Shown: piece by piece, positions 32,607 through 41,558 of the stretch
Numbering within the stretch: position 1 is the first letter of the stretch
Layout: each line of letters begins with the position of its first letter
NCBI RefSeq assembly: GCF_947492405.1
Contig: NZ_CANLMP010000003.1
Coordinates: 558,001-622,000, forward strand
DNA length: 64,000 nucleotides
Source of the DNA: an uncultured Aquimarina sp.
GTDB lineage: Bacteria; Bacteroidota; Bacteroidia; Flavobacteriales; Flavobacteriaceae
Direction of reading: 5' to 3'
Notes under the pieces: model-generated
Database searches by the model: none
What the model saw: only the letters and a program-made list of their open reading frames with translations
Told to the model about the DNA's origin: nothing
Position numbers and translations under genes: made by a program

Positions 32607-34963
32607 TGAAGTTTGCCAAATTTTATGCCAATAAAAAATGTTCTTGGTGTTCCAGGACCGTAAATATAATCAGAATCACGTAGAGGACCTGTGTCAAAAT
32701 CATCTTGGTAGCTATTGAATATGTTCTTAATTCCACTGCTAAAAGTAATTTGAAAATTTTCTGAAATATCTTTATGATATTCTAGTTTTAAATTCATATC
32801 AAAAAATGAACTGGTATTTACAAGGTTTAAAAATCCCGAATCGCTTACCACCCGAGGTACCGTCATATTTCCGGTATAGGTTCCTGTGAAATCTATATTA
32901 AATTGTTCTCCAGGAATCCAAGATGCATTTAAGTATCCGTATGAGTTAGGGTTTCTAACAAATTCATCCACGGAAACATCGTTTTCTCCAGGTGTCGTGC
33001 CATCAGTTTCAAAAAGTATTTGACTTTCATCGTATAATGCTTTTTGGATAGTTCCTCCCAGTTGAAATTGCCACTTTTTTGAGGGAGAAATTCCAATTTC
33101 AAAATTGGTGCCAAATACTTTCGCTCCTGATCCATTTCTAACTTCCTCAAGTATAGAACCATTATTGAGAACAGAACCAGTACTTACTAAAGTGAATGGA
33201 TCCTGAAGAGTTGTATAAAAGCCTTCCAATAGAAAATCCGTCTGAATTTTATTTATATTTTTTGTGTAGTTTAAAGAAGCTGTAAAAGCATTTGAAAATT
33301 CAGTGTTCAAATTTTCGGATAAAATAACAAATTGGGGTTCCCCTCCAACTGATGAAATGTGCAAATCTTCATTAAAAGCTTGTGGTGCTCTAAAACCTCT
33401 TGCATAACCTCCTCTAAATTTTAGAGAGTTAAGAAGATTGTAGGATACTGTTATTCGCGGACTTAGTACAGTTTGTTCTATAGATACATTGCGAGAAATA
33501 CCGCCAATATTGTAATTTCCTTTGACATTTACATGATCTAATCTTGTTCCTATAAGCGCTGTGAAATCTTTACTTGGTTTCCATTCATACTGTGCATAGG
33601 CACCAATGGTGTGTACTTTTTGATCGATCAGTCTATTATACCCTGGAATAATATCTTCAGTATCGCTAATATTGTATTCCGTACCCAAAGTAATAACATC
33701 ATCATTTTTTAAGTTTTGAGTAAATTGAATTCCAGTCAATAAGGCTAAATCTTTAGTTGTTCCATAAGAGTTTAAGGCAAGAATGCTGTCTTGCCTTGTT
33801 CTTGCTCCACCTAATCCACCATAGTAACTATCTCTTTCGGTATATTGACCTGAAGTATAGATTGATAAATTATTAGTGCCTTTTTTATTTTCTGCTTCAT
33901 AAGTAAGCCCTCCTAAAAAAGTATTATGATCTAGCTCTTCTGTAATGTCAGTAAAATGAGGAACAAGATCAAGACGATCTCCACCACGACGATACTCTTT
34001 TATAGTGGTTAGATCTAATGAGATTTTACTTCTATCATTTGGTTTTAAGAATGTTTTTAATCCAAAAGTAGTGTTTTGGAGTGTAGTTAATTCGGTAAAT
34101 CCATCATCATTAGCATCAAACTCTTCTCGATCTCTATTAAGTCCAAATACAGTAATCCCGGACATTAAATCATCACTTACTAAAGATGCGTTAAAATTTA
34201 AAGAACGGTCTGGAGCATCTCCATCGATAAGACCGAGGTAAGTGCCAACTTCCCAGGTATTAAGAACAGGATCTTTAGTGATAATGTTAATTGTACCTGC
34301 AATGGCATTTGATCCGTAAAGAGCCGAGCCACCACTTCTAATTACTTCAATACGTTCAACAATATTAGTAGGAATTTGTTCTAATCCATATACACTGTTT
34401 AGTGCACTAAAAACGGCTCTGCTATTTATTAAAACCTGGGTGTAACTACCATCCAGACCATTAAGTCTTACTTGAGTAAATCCACAATTCTGACAATTAT
34501 TTTCGACTCTAACTCCTGGAGAATAGTTTAGTCCTTCAGAAATTGATATTGATTGCGTGGCTTCTAATAACTTAGGGCTTAATACATTGACTACGACAGG
34601 TGCATTTTTTCTATTCACACGATTTCTAGTGGCACTTATTACAACTTGATCAAGATTTAAACGATCTTCTATAAGCGTGAACTTTTTCGTCAAATTATCC
34701 GATGTTATCGAGATATTCTCCTTTAATGTTTGATATCCTAAAGAGCTAATTGTTATAACGAAGTCTCCATAAGGAACTTTTTTAATTACGAAAAAGCCAT
34801 TTTCATTTGCGGTTACATACGTATTAAAAGAAGAATTTGATATTTCTATATTGGCGAATGGTAATGAAGTATCGCCAGTATTTATATAGCCTTCCAAGTT
34901 TCCTGTTTGACCTAACACTAAAAAGGTTTTAAATAAGATCAAAAAAAATGAAAGTGGTTTCAT
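32603..34963 (-). CDS. TonB-dependent receptor, likely metal-regulated
   Basis: 786 residues: signal peptide (~1-18), an N-terminal CarboxypepD_reg-like beta domain (GNLEGYINTGDTSLPFANIEIS to ~100), plug domain (~115-235, with VVISATRNRVNRKNAPVVVNVLS and SALYGSNAIAGTINIITKDP), and a beta barrel ending in FFIGIKFGKLH. The plug has a CQNCG motif around 157-161 (a two-cysteine loop). Its promoter holds the operator shared with the DtxR-type regulator, so the cargo is likely a metal complex. It is cotranscribed with a thioredoxin. The module seems inserted between the FAH and Hpt genes. Confidence 0.93.
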   Translation of the reverse strand: MKPLSFFLILFKTFLVLGQTGNLEGYINTGDTSLPFANIEISNSSFNTYVTANENGFFVIKKVPYGDFVITISSLGYQTLKENISITSDNLTKKFTLIEDRLNLDQVVISATRNRVNRKNAPVVVNVLSPKLLEATQSISISEGLNYSPGVRVENNCQNCGFTQVRLNGLDGSYTQVLINSRAVFSALNSVYGLEQIPTNIVERIEVIRSGGSALYGSNAIAGTINIITKDPVLNTWEVGTYLGLIDGDAPDRSLNFNASLVSDDLMSGITVFGLNRDREEFDANDDGFTELTTLQNTTFGLKTFLKPNDRSKISLDLTTIKEYRRGGDRLDLVPHFTDITEELDHNTFLGGLTYEAENKKGTNNLSIYTSGQYTERDSYYGGLGGARTRQDSILALNSYGTTKDLALLTGIQFTQNLKNDDVITLGTEYNISDTEDIIPGYNRLIDQKVHTIGAYAQYEWKPSKDFTALIGTRLDHVNVKGNYNIGGISRNVSIEQTVLSPRITVSYNLLNSLKFRGGYARGFRAPQAFNEDLHISSVGGEPQFVILSENLNTEFSNAFTASLNYTKNINKIQTDFLLEGFYTTLQDPFTLVSTGSVLNNGSILEEVRNGSGAKVFGTNFEIGISPSKKWQFQLGGTIQKALYDESQILFETDGTTPGENDVSVDEFVRNPNSYGYLNASWIPGEQFNIDFTGTYTGNMTVPRVVSDSGFLNLVNTSSFFDMNLKLEYHKDISENFQITFSSGIKNIFNSYQDDFDTGPLRDSDYIYGPGTPRTFFIGIKFGKLH

Positions 34964-34993
34964 ATATAAAAATTACTTTTTTATTAGTTTCGG

Positions 34994-35024
34994 CAAATTT
35001 ATAAAGTTAGTTAAGACTAACAAA
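34994..35024 (-). promoter_or_regulatory. TonB receptor promoter with metalloregulator operator in its spacer
   Basis: On the minus strand TTTG (35021-35024), 19 nt, then TAAATTTG (34994-35001) is a textbook Bacteroidota promoter. The spacer holds the inverted repeat GTTAGT-CTTA-ACTAAC (35006-35021). The flanking bases match the box at the regulator's own start codon. Binding there would block RNA polymerase. Confidence 0.8.
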
Positions 35025-35139
35025 TTTATTTAACAAATAATAAAGTGTGTTTTAGCTGAATATAAGTTTATTTCTTTTTTTTCTAGAATGAGCTATTTTA
35101 ATTTCATAAATAGTAGTTTCATTATCATTGATTTGTAAT

Positions 35140-35280
35140 TTGATTGCAGAATAATCAATGAAATATTTTACTTTCAAGATCGGAGATGTTATCTTTACAG
35201 GAGCACTAATTGGAATTGGTGTTATAAAATCAGAAGATGCGTTTTACTGGTTTTGTAGAAGAGCAATGAATTTTCAATAA
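35140..35280 (+). pseudogene. Decayed 3' fragment of the FAH-family gene
   Basis: From about 35140, and clearly from 35158, the sequence aligns with the end of the FAH gene at 31503-32114: KYFTFKIGDVIFTG here against KYFTLKIGDVIFTG. After GALIGIGVIK the frame shifts; in another frame TGFVEEQ matches the SGYIEEN of the parent before a stop. It has no 5' part. It marks the far border of the TonB/thioredoxin module and shows that the FAH 3' end was duplicated when the module arrived, or that a second FAH copy was mostly lost. Confidence 0.85.
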
Positions 35281-35291
35281 CAACTAAATAA

Positions 35292-35630
35292 ATGAGCAAA
35301 GGGTATAGCTTAGAAAGTGTAAATGAATTGTCTGGTGGAGATGATGAATTTATAACAGTATTAGTACAAACATTTTTAGAAGAGATACCTCCCGATTTAG
35401 AGGGGATGGGACAGGCAGTAAAAAACAATGATCCTAAAACAGCTTACCAGTTTGCACATAAAATGAAACCTAATCTTCAATTATTTGGTATTGATCTTTT
35501 AAAAGAGATAAAGCAAGTAGAAGCTTGGTCTAAATCTGGTAAGGATAAATCAGAGATTGAGGTTATATTAAATCACATTGTTACTACGGTTAATGGTGCT
35601 ATCGAAGATCTGAAAGCCGACTTTCAATAA
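35292..35630 (+). CDS. Hpt domain histidine phosphotransfer protein
   Basis: 112 residues, a single Hpt helical bundle. Phosphorylatable His56 in AHKMKPNLQLFG, followed by Lys and Pro as in the HxxKPxxxxFG pattern. ELSGGDDEFITVLVQTFLEEIPP is the first helix pair. No kinase or receiver gene is near, so it probably links a phosphorelay encoded elsewhere. It ends 3 bp before cinA and is likely cotranscribed. Confidence 0.93.
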   Translation: MSKGYSLESVNELSGGDDEFITVLVQTFLEEIPPDLEGMGQAVKNNDPKTAYQFAHKMKPNLQLFGIDLLKEIKQVEAWSKSGKDKSEIEVILNHIVTTVNGAIEDLKADFQ

Positions 35631-35633
35631 ATT

Positions 35634-36875
35634 ATGCTTGCTGAAATAATCACTATTGGAGATGAAATTCTCATTGGTCAAATTGTAGATTCTAATTCTG
35701 CTTACATAGGAAAAGAGCTTAATAAGATAGGTATAGATGTATACCAGATAACTTCTATTCAGGATGATAAACAACATATTCTAGATGCTCTGGAAGAGGC
35801 AAAGAATAGAGTAGATGTGGTTCTTGTAACAGGTGGGTTAGGTCCTACAAAAGATGATATAACGAAGCACACTATTTGTGATTTTTTTGATGACACATTA
35901 GTTCAAAATGATAAAGTGTTGCAGCATATTGAAGAACTTTTTGCAAAATATATTCATACTCCCGTTACAGATATTAATAGAATGCAAGCGCTTGTTCCTA
36001 GCACAGCAATTGTTCTTATGAATAATTTCGGTACCGCCCCTGGAATGTGGTTAGAAAAAGATGATACGGTTTTTGTGTCTATGCCAGGAGTGCCTTTTGA
36101 GATGAAAAATCTAATGAAGGATGCTGTGTTGCCTAAACTTCAGGAAAAATTTGATAGACCCTTTATTATTCATAAAACGGTGCTTACCTATGGGTTAGGC
36201 GAAAGCGCAATAGCAAAGAAAATAGAACAATGGGAGGATAATTTGCCTTCTTTTATAAAACTAGCATATCTTCCTAACTTAGGAAGAGTTAGATTACGTC
36301 TTTCTGCGCGTGGAATTGATGAAAAATTATTGAAAGATACTATAGAGGATAAGATTACGGATTTACACACATATATAGGTGATATCATCGTAGGTTACGA
36401 AGAGGAAGAGTCTATAGAGGTGTTGATTGGTAAAATTCTTACTTCTCGTGGGCAATTTCTTGCGGTTGCAGAAAGTTGTACGGGTGGAAAAATTTCTCAA
36501 TCTATAACTACTTATGCAGGTTCTTCGTCCTTTTTTAAAGGGGCAGCAGTTACGTATGCAACTCATTCTAAAACAGATCTTTTAGGAGTTGATGAAGATG
36601 TGATTAATAAGTATACGGTAACCAGTAAAGAAGTTGCAGAAGCGATGGCACTAGGCGTGAAAAATAAGTTTAAATCTGATTATGCTATTGCTACAACTGG
36701 TAATGCTGGTCCAGCTAAAGGAGATGGCGATGTTGAGGTAGGTACAGTTTTTATAGCTATTGTTACTCCAGATCGTGTTTTTTCAGAGAAATTCGTGTTT
36801 AGTAATTTACGTGAACGTACGATAGGGAAGGCTGTAAATAAATCCTTTGAAATGCTTTTAAATGAACTTAATTAA
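35634..36875 (+). CDS. cinA: CinA family nicotinamide-nucleotide amidase/pyrophosphatase
   Basis: 413 residues, the full two-domain form. The N-terminal MoaB-like domain ([48 protein letters not shown]) acts as ADP-ribose pyrophosphatase in characterised members. The C-terminal domain (~255-413, with [41 protein letters not shown]) is the NMN deamidase (PncC) of pyridine-nucleotide salvage. The stop overlaps the end of the convergent gene at 36872 by 4 bp. Confidence 0.95.
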   Translation: MLAEIITIGDEILIGQIVDSNSAYIGKELNKIGIDVYQITSIQDDKQHILDALEEAKNRVDVVLVTGGLGPTKDDITKHTICDFFDDTLVQNDKVLQHIEELFAKYIHTPVTDINRMQALVPSTAIVLMNNFGTAPGMWLEKDDTVFVSMPGVPFEMKNLMKDAVLPKLQEKFDRPFIIHKTVLTYGLGESAIAKKIEQWEDNLPSFIKLAYLPNLGRVRLRLSARGIDEKLLKDTIEDKITDLHTYIGDIIVGYEEEESIEVLIGKILTSRGQFLAVAESCTGGKISQSITTYAGSSSFFKGAAVTYATHSKTDLLGVDEDVINKYTVTSKEVAEAMALGVKNKFKSDYAIATTGNAGPAKGDGDVEVGTVFIAIVTPDRVFSEKFVFSNLRERTIGKAVNKSFEMLLNELN

Positions 36876-37282
36876 TCAGGTTGTTTAATAGCTTCTTTTT
36901 TTGTCCATTCAATAGCGTCTTTTAGGTCTTGGAAATTATAAAAAGGCCTTTTTGCAAAATGTTTTTCAATTTCTGTAGACATCGTACTTATTGAATTATA
37001 AGTTACCACACCGTATCCTTTAAAATTATCCATATATATCAAAGGGCAATCAAGATAATCAGTTGGTATAATCGAATGTGAGTTTATCCTATCAGAGATA
37101 TAGGTGAATGGTTGGTTGTTTCCGTAGTGTTTTTGCACGATTGGTATAAGATCATCAAGTTTTCTTAATGTGATCACTTCTCCTTCTTTAATTTGTGCAA
37201 TGATATACTGGTCATAAAAGTAATATGTTCCGAGGTTGAGATCATACTTTTGAATTAAGGTGTCACTTAATATGGTTTTCAT
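36872..37282 (-). CDS. Tandem paralog family, member 1 (SpoIIAA/STAS-like?)
   Basis: 136 residues, cytoplasmic. It shares with the three following genes the pattern LxLGxYYFYxxxIIxxIKEG at the start, a [22 protein letters not shown] motif in the middle, [10 protein letters not shown] and a closing F-DLKDAIEW. The alternating strand/helix layout resembles the SEC14/SpoIIAA-like (STAS) fold of small flavobacterial proteins, but I am not certain of the family. It is the most divergent of the four. Convergent with cinA. Function unknown. Confidence 0.75.
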   Translation of the reverse strand: MKTILSDTLIQKYDLNLGTYYFYDQYIIAQIKEGEVITLRKLDDLIPIVQKHYGNNQPFTYISDRINSHSIIPTDYLDCPLIYMDNFKGYGVVTYNSISTMSTEIEKHFAKRPFYNFQDLKDAIEWTKKEAIKQPD

Positions 37283-37483
37283 AACGTTTGTTTTCTAGTT
37301 AGTTATGAATGAGTCGGAAAACTAAGGCGATTATTTCTTTTTAATACTTGTTATTCAATGTTTTAAATGTTTTTAGCATTCTAAAACGTTATAGTTGGTT
37401 TCGTATTACAGAAAATTATGAAAATATTAATATAGTGGATTGTTATTTTTCTACTTAGAATATAATTAGAAACAAACTTTTAA

Positions 37484-37885
37484 TTAATCCGGTGGTACTA
37501 ATGTGTCTACCCATTTAATAGCATCATCAAGTTTATGGAATGTACGTGTAGGAATCTTTAAGAATGATTTTTCTAGCTCAGCAATTTTAGACCCGATAGC
37601 GTTATAAGTTACTACTGCATATCCCTTTACATTAGGAAATTGTTCATTTGTCTTAAAATGATTCGTTGGTTGAAAAGAATATGAGTTAATTCTGTTGGCA
37701 ATATAAATAAATGGTGTTTTGTCACCATAGTATGTTTTTCCAAGTTTTATAAGCTCTGAGGTATTTTCATAAGTGAGAATGACGCCTTCATTTATTTCTG
37801 ATATTACAAAGTTTTTGTGGAAATAAAATACTCCAATGCTAAGTTCATGTCTATTAGTGAGCTTTTTATGAAAGGAGCAAGTCAT
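37484..37885 (-). CDS. Tandem paralog family, member 2
   Basis: 133 residues. Same architecture as its neighbours: ELSIGVFYFHKNFVISEINEGVILTYENTSELI, then PFIYIANRINSYSFQPTNHFK, GYAVVTYNAIGSKIAELEKSFLKIPT and a final FHKLDDAIKWVD. A 201-bp spacer separates it from member 1 and 104 bp from member 3, so each copy may have its own promoter. No signal peptide; function unknown. Confidence 0.8.
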   Translation of the reverse strand: MTCSFHKKLTNRHELSIGVFYFHKNFVISEINEGVILTYENTSELIKLGKTYYGDKTPFIYIANRINSYSFQPTNHFKTNEQFPNVKGYAVVTYNAIGSKIAELEKSFLKIPTRTFHKLDDAIKWVDTLVPPD

Positions 37886-37989
37886 GATTAATAAGGTGCG
37901 TTTTTTCGGTTCTAGTAAATTTAATAAATAAGAAATAAGTTTTTTTGAGTATTTGTACCTTATTATTGTTGTCGTGTTATCGGACAGTT

Positions 37990-38403
37990 TTAATTAGGAT
38001 TGGATAATGGTTTAATTAACTCATCTATCCATAGCAAAGCATCATCTAAACAATTAAAAATTTTAGTTGGGGTTTCAAGAAAAGATTGCTCTAAGGTGGC
38101 TACTTTATAATTAATAGCATCATAAATGACTACACCGTATCCCGTAAAATTAGGAAACAACTTTGAGGATTTGAAATGTCCAGTGGGTACAAAAGAGTAG
38201 GAATTTTTTCTATTAGAAATGTATACAAACGGGATAGTTGTTCCGTAATAGGAATGAATCAATTCAAATAATTCTGAGCAATTTTCAAAAGTAAGTATAA
38301 CACCTTCTTTTATTTCGGAAATTATGTGATTTTTATAAAAATAAAATAATCCAATAGTAAGCTGATGCTTATGGATAAGCTTCTTGTTAAAATTATAAAC
38401 CAT
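37990..38403 (-). CDS. Tandem paralog family, member 3
   Basis: 137 residues. QLTIGLFYFYKNHIISEIKEGVILTFENCSELFEL, PFVYISNRKNSYSFVPTGHFKSSKLFPNFTGYGVVIYDAI and IFNCLDDALLWIDELI. Closest by eye to members 2 and 4 (shared N-RKNSYSF and FKS-KLFPN). No recognised catalytic residues; the conserved tyrosine/asparagine-rich centre may be a ligand or partner surface (inference). Confidence 0.8.
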   Translation of the reverse strand: MVYNFNKKLIHKHQLTIGLFYFYKNHIISEIKEGVILTFENCSELFELIHSYYGTTIPFVYISNRKNSYSFVPTGHFKSSKLFPNFTGYGVVIYDAINYKVATLEQSFLETPTKIFNCLDDALLWIDELIKPLSNPN

Positions 38404-38538
38404 TTCGAGATGTGATGTTTTCCAATTACAATGGTAAGATACTTATTTTTTTGTCAAAAAATTAATGAAAATGCATTAAAAATAGAAATAAAATATATTT
38501 ATAGTTAATTTTTTAATAAATAGTCAATATTATTTTAT

Positions 38539-38940
38539 TTAGTCGTGCATGATAAGTTCTCTTACCCAGAGTTTAGCATCATCTAAATTATCGAAAATTT
38601 TTGTTGGAACATTAAGAAAGGACTGTTCCAAAGAAGCTATTTTATTGTTTATTGAATTATATGTAACTACTCCATAACCTTTTAAATTAGGGAATAGTTT
38701 CGCAGACTTAAAATGAGTAGTGGGTTCAAAAGAGTAGGAATTTTTTCTATTTGTAATATAAACAAATGGAATGTTATTTCCATAATACTCTTTTGCTAAC
38801 AAAAATAATTTCGTGGCTTTATCATAATTTAATGAGGCTCCTTCATTCATTTCTGAAATCATGAAGTTTTTGTGAAAAAAGAAAGATCCTATATCAAGTT
38901 CGTGCTTCCTAATGAAGTCATTAGTATTGTTTTGGAACAT
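38539..38940 (-). CDS. Tandem paralog family, member 4
   Basis: Start taken at the ATG 38938-38940 (MFQNNTNDFIRKHELDIG), giving 133 residues like the other copies; a longer frame upstream is not homologous to them. Shared pattern: [73 protein letters not shown] and FDNLDDAKLWV. Probably the first copy transcribed. Confidence 0.8.
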   Translation of the reverse strand: MFQNNTNDFIRKHELDIGSFFFHKNFMISEMNEGASLNYDKATKLFLLAKEYYGNNIPFVYITNRKNSYSFEPTTHFKSAKLFPNLKGYGVVTYNSINNKIASLEQSFLNVPTKIFDNLDDAKLWVRELIMHD

Positions 38941-39083
38941 AACAATCGTTTTTTTCTCTAAGATACAATTTAGGGTTTTAAAAATCAATCATTTGCAATA
39001 AGTTCTTTTAAGTTTTTTTTAGTAGGATAAAGTTTTGGTTGTAAGAATTCTTTGTTTGAAATATTGTTTTTGGATAGCTTATA

Positions 39084-39170
39084 TAAAAAAAGCGGATCCT
39101 AAGATCCGCTTGTTTACTACTCAATTACCCCATATCAAGTAGTTAGTTACAGTTATGAAAACTAACTGGT
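39084..39170 (-). ncRNA. Candidate small RNA ending in a strong intrinsic terminator
   Basis: On the minus strand an 8-bp perfect inverted repeat (AGTTAGTT ... AACTAACT, 39141-39148/39160-39167) is followed by a 9-bp terminator stem (AAGCGGATC/GATCCGCTT, 39090-39111) and a run of seven T. The T-run is only on the minus strand, yet no minus-strand gene lies upstream before the opposite-facing rpmB, so something short must be transcribed here. TACTTTTA at 39172-39179 could be the -7 box (lacks the final G). No reading frame inside. The rest of 38941-39371 shows nothing. Confidence 0.4.
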
Positions 39171-39371
39171 GTAAAAGTAATTGGTATGCTCGACTTGTTA
39201 TATAGGTATAAATACCTGTTTTAGCTAAAATGGATATAGTTTTGATATTTTTGTTGTTTATATAATGAGCGAATCATCCTTTACTTTTACTATATAAACA
39301 CCTTTAGTTTTAGTATTTACGGTAGTATCGAAATAAAATATTTAAAAAGAGAAAAAAATACAAAACTATTA

Positions 39372-39402
39372 TTGGTGGTTCGGTAAATAATTCGTTAATT
39401 TG
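39372..39402 (+). promoter_or_regulatory. Promoter of the rpmB operon
   Basis: TTG (39372-39374), 20-nt spacer, TTAATTTG (39395-39402), close to TAnnTTTG, followed by CACCC at the expected start region. It is the only good match in the 450-bp spacer before rpmB. Confidence 0.6.
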
Positions 39403-39438
39403 CACCCTGTTTTGAAATAATACCAAAATTAAGAAGAG

Positions 39439-39678
39439 ATGTCAAGAGTTTGCGAGCTAACAGGTAAAAAAGCGATGGTGGGAAATAACGTTTCTCACGC
39501 GATGAATAAAACAAAACGTAAATTCAACGCGAATTTAATAAAAAAGCGTTTTTATATTCCAGAAGAAGATCGTTGGGTAACACTTAAGGTGTCTACTGCA
39601 GCTTTAAAAAATATAAATAAAAACGGTATTGCTGCTGTTTTAAAAGAAGCAAGAGCTAAAGGTTTCTTAACAAAATAA
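39439..39678 (+). CDS. rpmB: 50S ribosomal protein L28
   Basis: 79 residues. [32 protein letters not shown] is the L28 signature (cys-less zinc-independent bacteroidal form has only this one Cys), followed by [29 protein letters not shown]. First gene of the rpmB-rpmG-DUF4295-ftsY cluster conserved in Bacteroidota. Confidence 0.97.
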   Translation: MSRVCELTGKKAMVGNNVSHAMNKTKRKFNANLIKKRFYIPEEDRWVTLKVSTAALKNINKNGIAAVLKEARAKGFLTK

Positions 39679-39702
39679 ATCAGCTTTTAAAAAGATACTA
39701 TA

Positions 39703-39885
39703 ATGGCAAAGAAAGGTAATAGAGTTCAGGTGATTTTAGAATGTACAGAGCATAAAGCTTCTGGTAAACCAGGTACTTCTAGATATATTACAACAAAAAA
39801 TAAAAAGAACACTCCTGATAGAATGGAAATAAAGAAATTTAATCCTATTCTAAAGAAAATGACTGTTCATAAAGAAATAAAATAA
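39703..39885 (+). CDS. rpmG: 50S ribosomal protein L33
   Basis: 60 residues. [51 protein letters not shown] fits L33. Only one cysteine remains, so this is the C-minus form without the zinc ribbon. It sits 24 bp after rpmB and 4 bp before the DUF4295 gene, clearly in one operon. Confidence 0.97.
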   Translation: MAKKGNRVQVILECTEHKASGKPGTSRYITTKNKKNTPDRMEIKKFNPILKKMTVHKEIK

Positions 39886-39889
39886 GACA

Positions 39890-40042
39890 ATGGCAAAGAA
39901 ATCAGTAGCATCGTTACAGACAGGATCAAAGAGATTGACCAAGGCTATTAAAATGGTGAAATCTCCGAAAACAGGAGCATATACTTTCGTAGAGTCAATT
40001 ATGCAACCAGATGCAGTAAATGACTTTTTCAAGAAAAAGTAA
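39890..40042 (+). CDS. DUF4295 family small basic protein
   Basis: 50 residues: MAKKSVASLQTGSKRLTKAI, then KMVKSPKTGAYTFVESIM and a DAVNDFFKKK end. This is the DUF4295 protein always found after rpmG in Bacteroidota. It is lysine-rich, likely ribosome-associated (inference from context). Starts 4 bp after the L33 stop. Confidence 0.93.
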   Translation: MAKKSVASLQTGSKRLTKAIKMVKSPKTGAYTFVESIMQPDAVNDFFKKK

Positions 40043-40061
40043 TTAGCAATAAAAATATTTT

Positions 40062-40105
40062 AGAAAGAAGCCGTTTCAATTTAATTGGAATGGCTCTTTC
40101 TTTTT
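40062..40105 (+). terminator. Terminator after the ribosomal protein genes
   Basis: Long imperfect stem: AGAAAG, AGCC and TTTCAA on the left pair with TTGGAA, GGCT and CTTTCT on the right, with small bulges, followed by a T-run. It separates the ribosomal genes from ftsY, though some read-through is plausible. Confidence 0.75.
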
Positions 40106-40167
40106 ATATATTTATGCGATTTTATATTAGTTTAAATTTTAACTTATTAGCATTCTGAATATAATAC

Positions 40168-41121
40168 ATGAGTTTGTTTAAAAAAATATTCTCTTCGGAG
40201 AAAAAAGAAACCTTAGATAAGGGATTAGAGAAGTCTAAAACTAGCTTCTTTTCTAAATTAGGTAAAGCTGTTGCCGGTAAATCCAAAGTAGATGATGATG
40301 TACTGGATAATCTGGAGGAAGTCTTAGTAACTAGTGATGTCGGGGTAAAAACTACGATAAAAGTTATAGAAAGAATAGAAGGCCGAGTTTCTAGAGATAA
40401 ATACCTTGGGACAGATGAGCTGAATCAAATTTTAAGAGAAGAGATAGCTGGTTTACTTTCTGAAACGAATTCTGGTGAGGCTACAGATTTTGAGATTCCA
40501 AAGGATAAAAAACCATATGTTTTAATGGTTGTAGGAGTAAATGGTGTTGGAAAAACAACTACCATTGGTAAGCTGGCTTATCAATTTAATAAAAAAGGTT
40601 TAAAAGTGGTTTTAGGAGCTGCTGATACGTTTAGAGCAGCGGCAATAGATCAGTTACAGGTCTGGGCTGATCGTGTAGATGTACCCATCATAAAGCAAGA
40701 TATGGGGAGTGATCCTGCATCTGTAGCTTTTGATACCTTAAAATCTGGAGTAAATCAGGATGCAGATGTTATTATCATTGATACAGCAGGAAGATTACAT
40801 AATAAGGTAAATTTGATGAATGAGCTGACTAAGGTAAAACGTGTTATGCAAAAAGTGATTGGGGATGCTCCACATGATGTTTTATTGGTTTTAGATGGTT
40901 CTACAGGTCAAAATGCTTTTGAACAAGCAAAGCAGTTTACTGCTGCAACAGAGGTAACCTCATTAGCAGTGACAAAATTAGACGGAACCGCAAAAGGAGG
41001 AGTGGTTATTGGAATAAGTGATCAATTTCAGATTCCTGTAAAGTACATTGGAGTAGGAGAGGGTATTGAAGATCTTCAGGTGTTTAATAAGTATGAATTT
41101 GTAGATTCTTTTTTTAAGTAG
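40168..41121 (+). CDS. ftsY: Signal recognition particle receptor FtsY
   Basis: 317 residues. NG domain: helical N part (~30-105), G1 GVNGVGKTTTIGKLA (~123-137), DTFRAAAIDQLQVW, G3 DTAGRL, G4 TKLDGTAKGG and GVGEGIEDL-FN-YEFVDSFF at the end. The acidic A domain of E. coli is absent; there is only a short basic N-terminus (LFKKIFSSEKKE), as in most Bacteroidota. It targets the SRP-ribosome complex to the membrane. Confidence 0.97.
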   Translation: MSLFKKIFSSEKKETLDKGLEKSKTSFFSKLGKAVAGKSKVDDDVLDNLEEVLVTSDVGVKTTIKVIERIEGRVSRDKYLGTDELNQILREEIAGLLSETNSGEATDFEIPKDKKPYVLMVVGVNGVGKTTTIGKLAYQFNKKGLKVVLGAADTFRAAAIDQLQVWADRVDVPIIKQDMGSDPASVAFDTLKSGVNQDADVIIIDTAGRLHNKVNLMNELTKVKRVMQKVIGDAPHDVLLVLDGSTGQNAFEQAKQFTAATEVTSLAVTKLDGTAKGGVVIGISDQFQIPVKYIGVGEGIEDLQVFNKYEFVDSFFK

Positions 41122-41145
41122 TGTTAGATTTAGCATGAATAGATA

Positions 41146-41451
41146 TTGGATAGATCATTAATTAGAATTCTTTTCTTGTATTGTGTCATTGTGGCTGGGT
41201 TAAACGTATATGCTACCATTGAGTTTTTATTTTTTTCTAGAAACCCATTGTTTCCAACTCAGTTGTATAGGAACAAAACATATGTAAACCTTCTTTTTAT
41301 ATTTCCATATATCATAGTGGGATTCCTTACTGCAAAGTGTATTATTTTAAAAAAGGAGAATTTCAGACTTCTAGTAATATCAGTCTTGTCTTTAGTAGTG
41401 TTTAGTTTTTGGATGTATCCGTTGATTGCTATTAAAATATTAAACAGGTAG
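41146..41451 (+). CDS. Small membrane protein, uncertain start
   Basis: 101 residues from a TTG at 41146; no in-frame ATG precedes the first helix. An ATG at 41135 lies in another frame and reads only eight codons, so the start is unsure (a one-base sequencing or natural frame change would fuse the two). Three hydrophobic segments (~7-28, 45-64, 73-95). Family not recognised. It lies 25 bp after ftsY. Confidence 0.45.
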   Translation: MDRSLIRILFLYCVIVAGLNVYATIEFLFFSRNPLFPTQLYRNKTYVNLLFIFPYIIVGFLTAKCIILKKENFRLLVISVLSLVVFSFWMYPLIAIKILNR

Positions 41452-41558
41452 CTTAGATATAATTTGTTACAAAATAGTTAAAAAGGTATCGTGACACTAT
41501 CGCAATATCTTTTTTTTATACTTTCATTTCTCAAAAACGCTTTAATGACAATCGCTTT

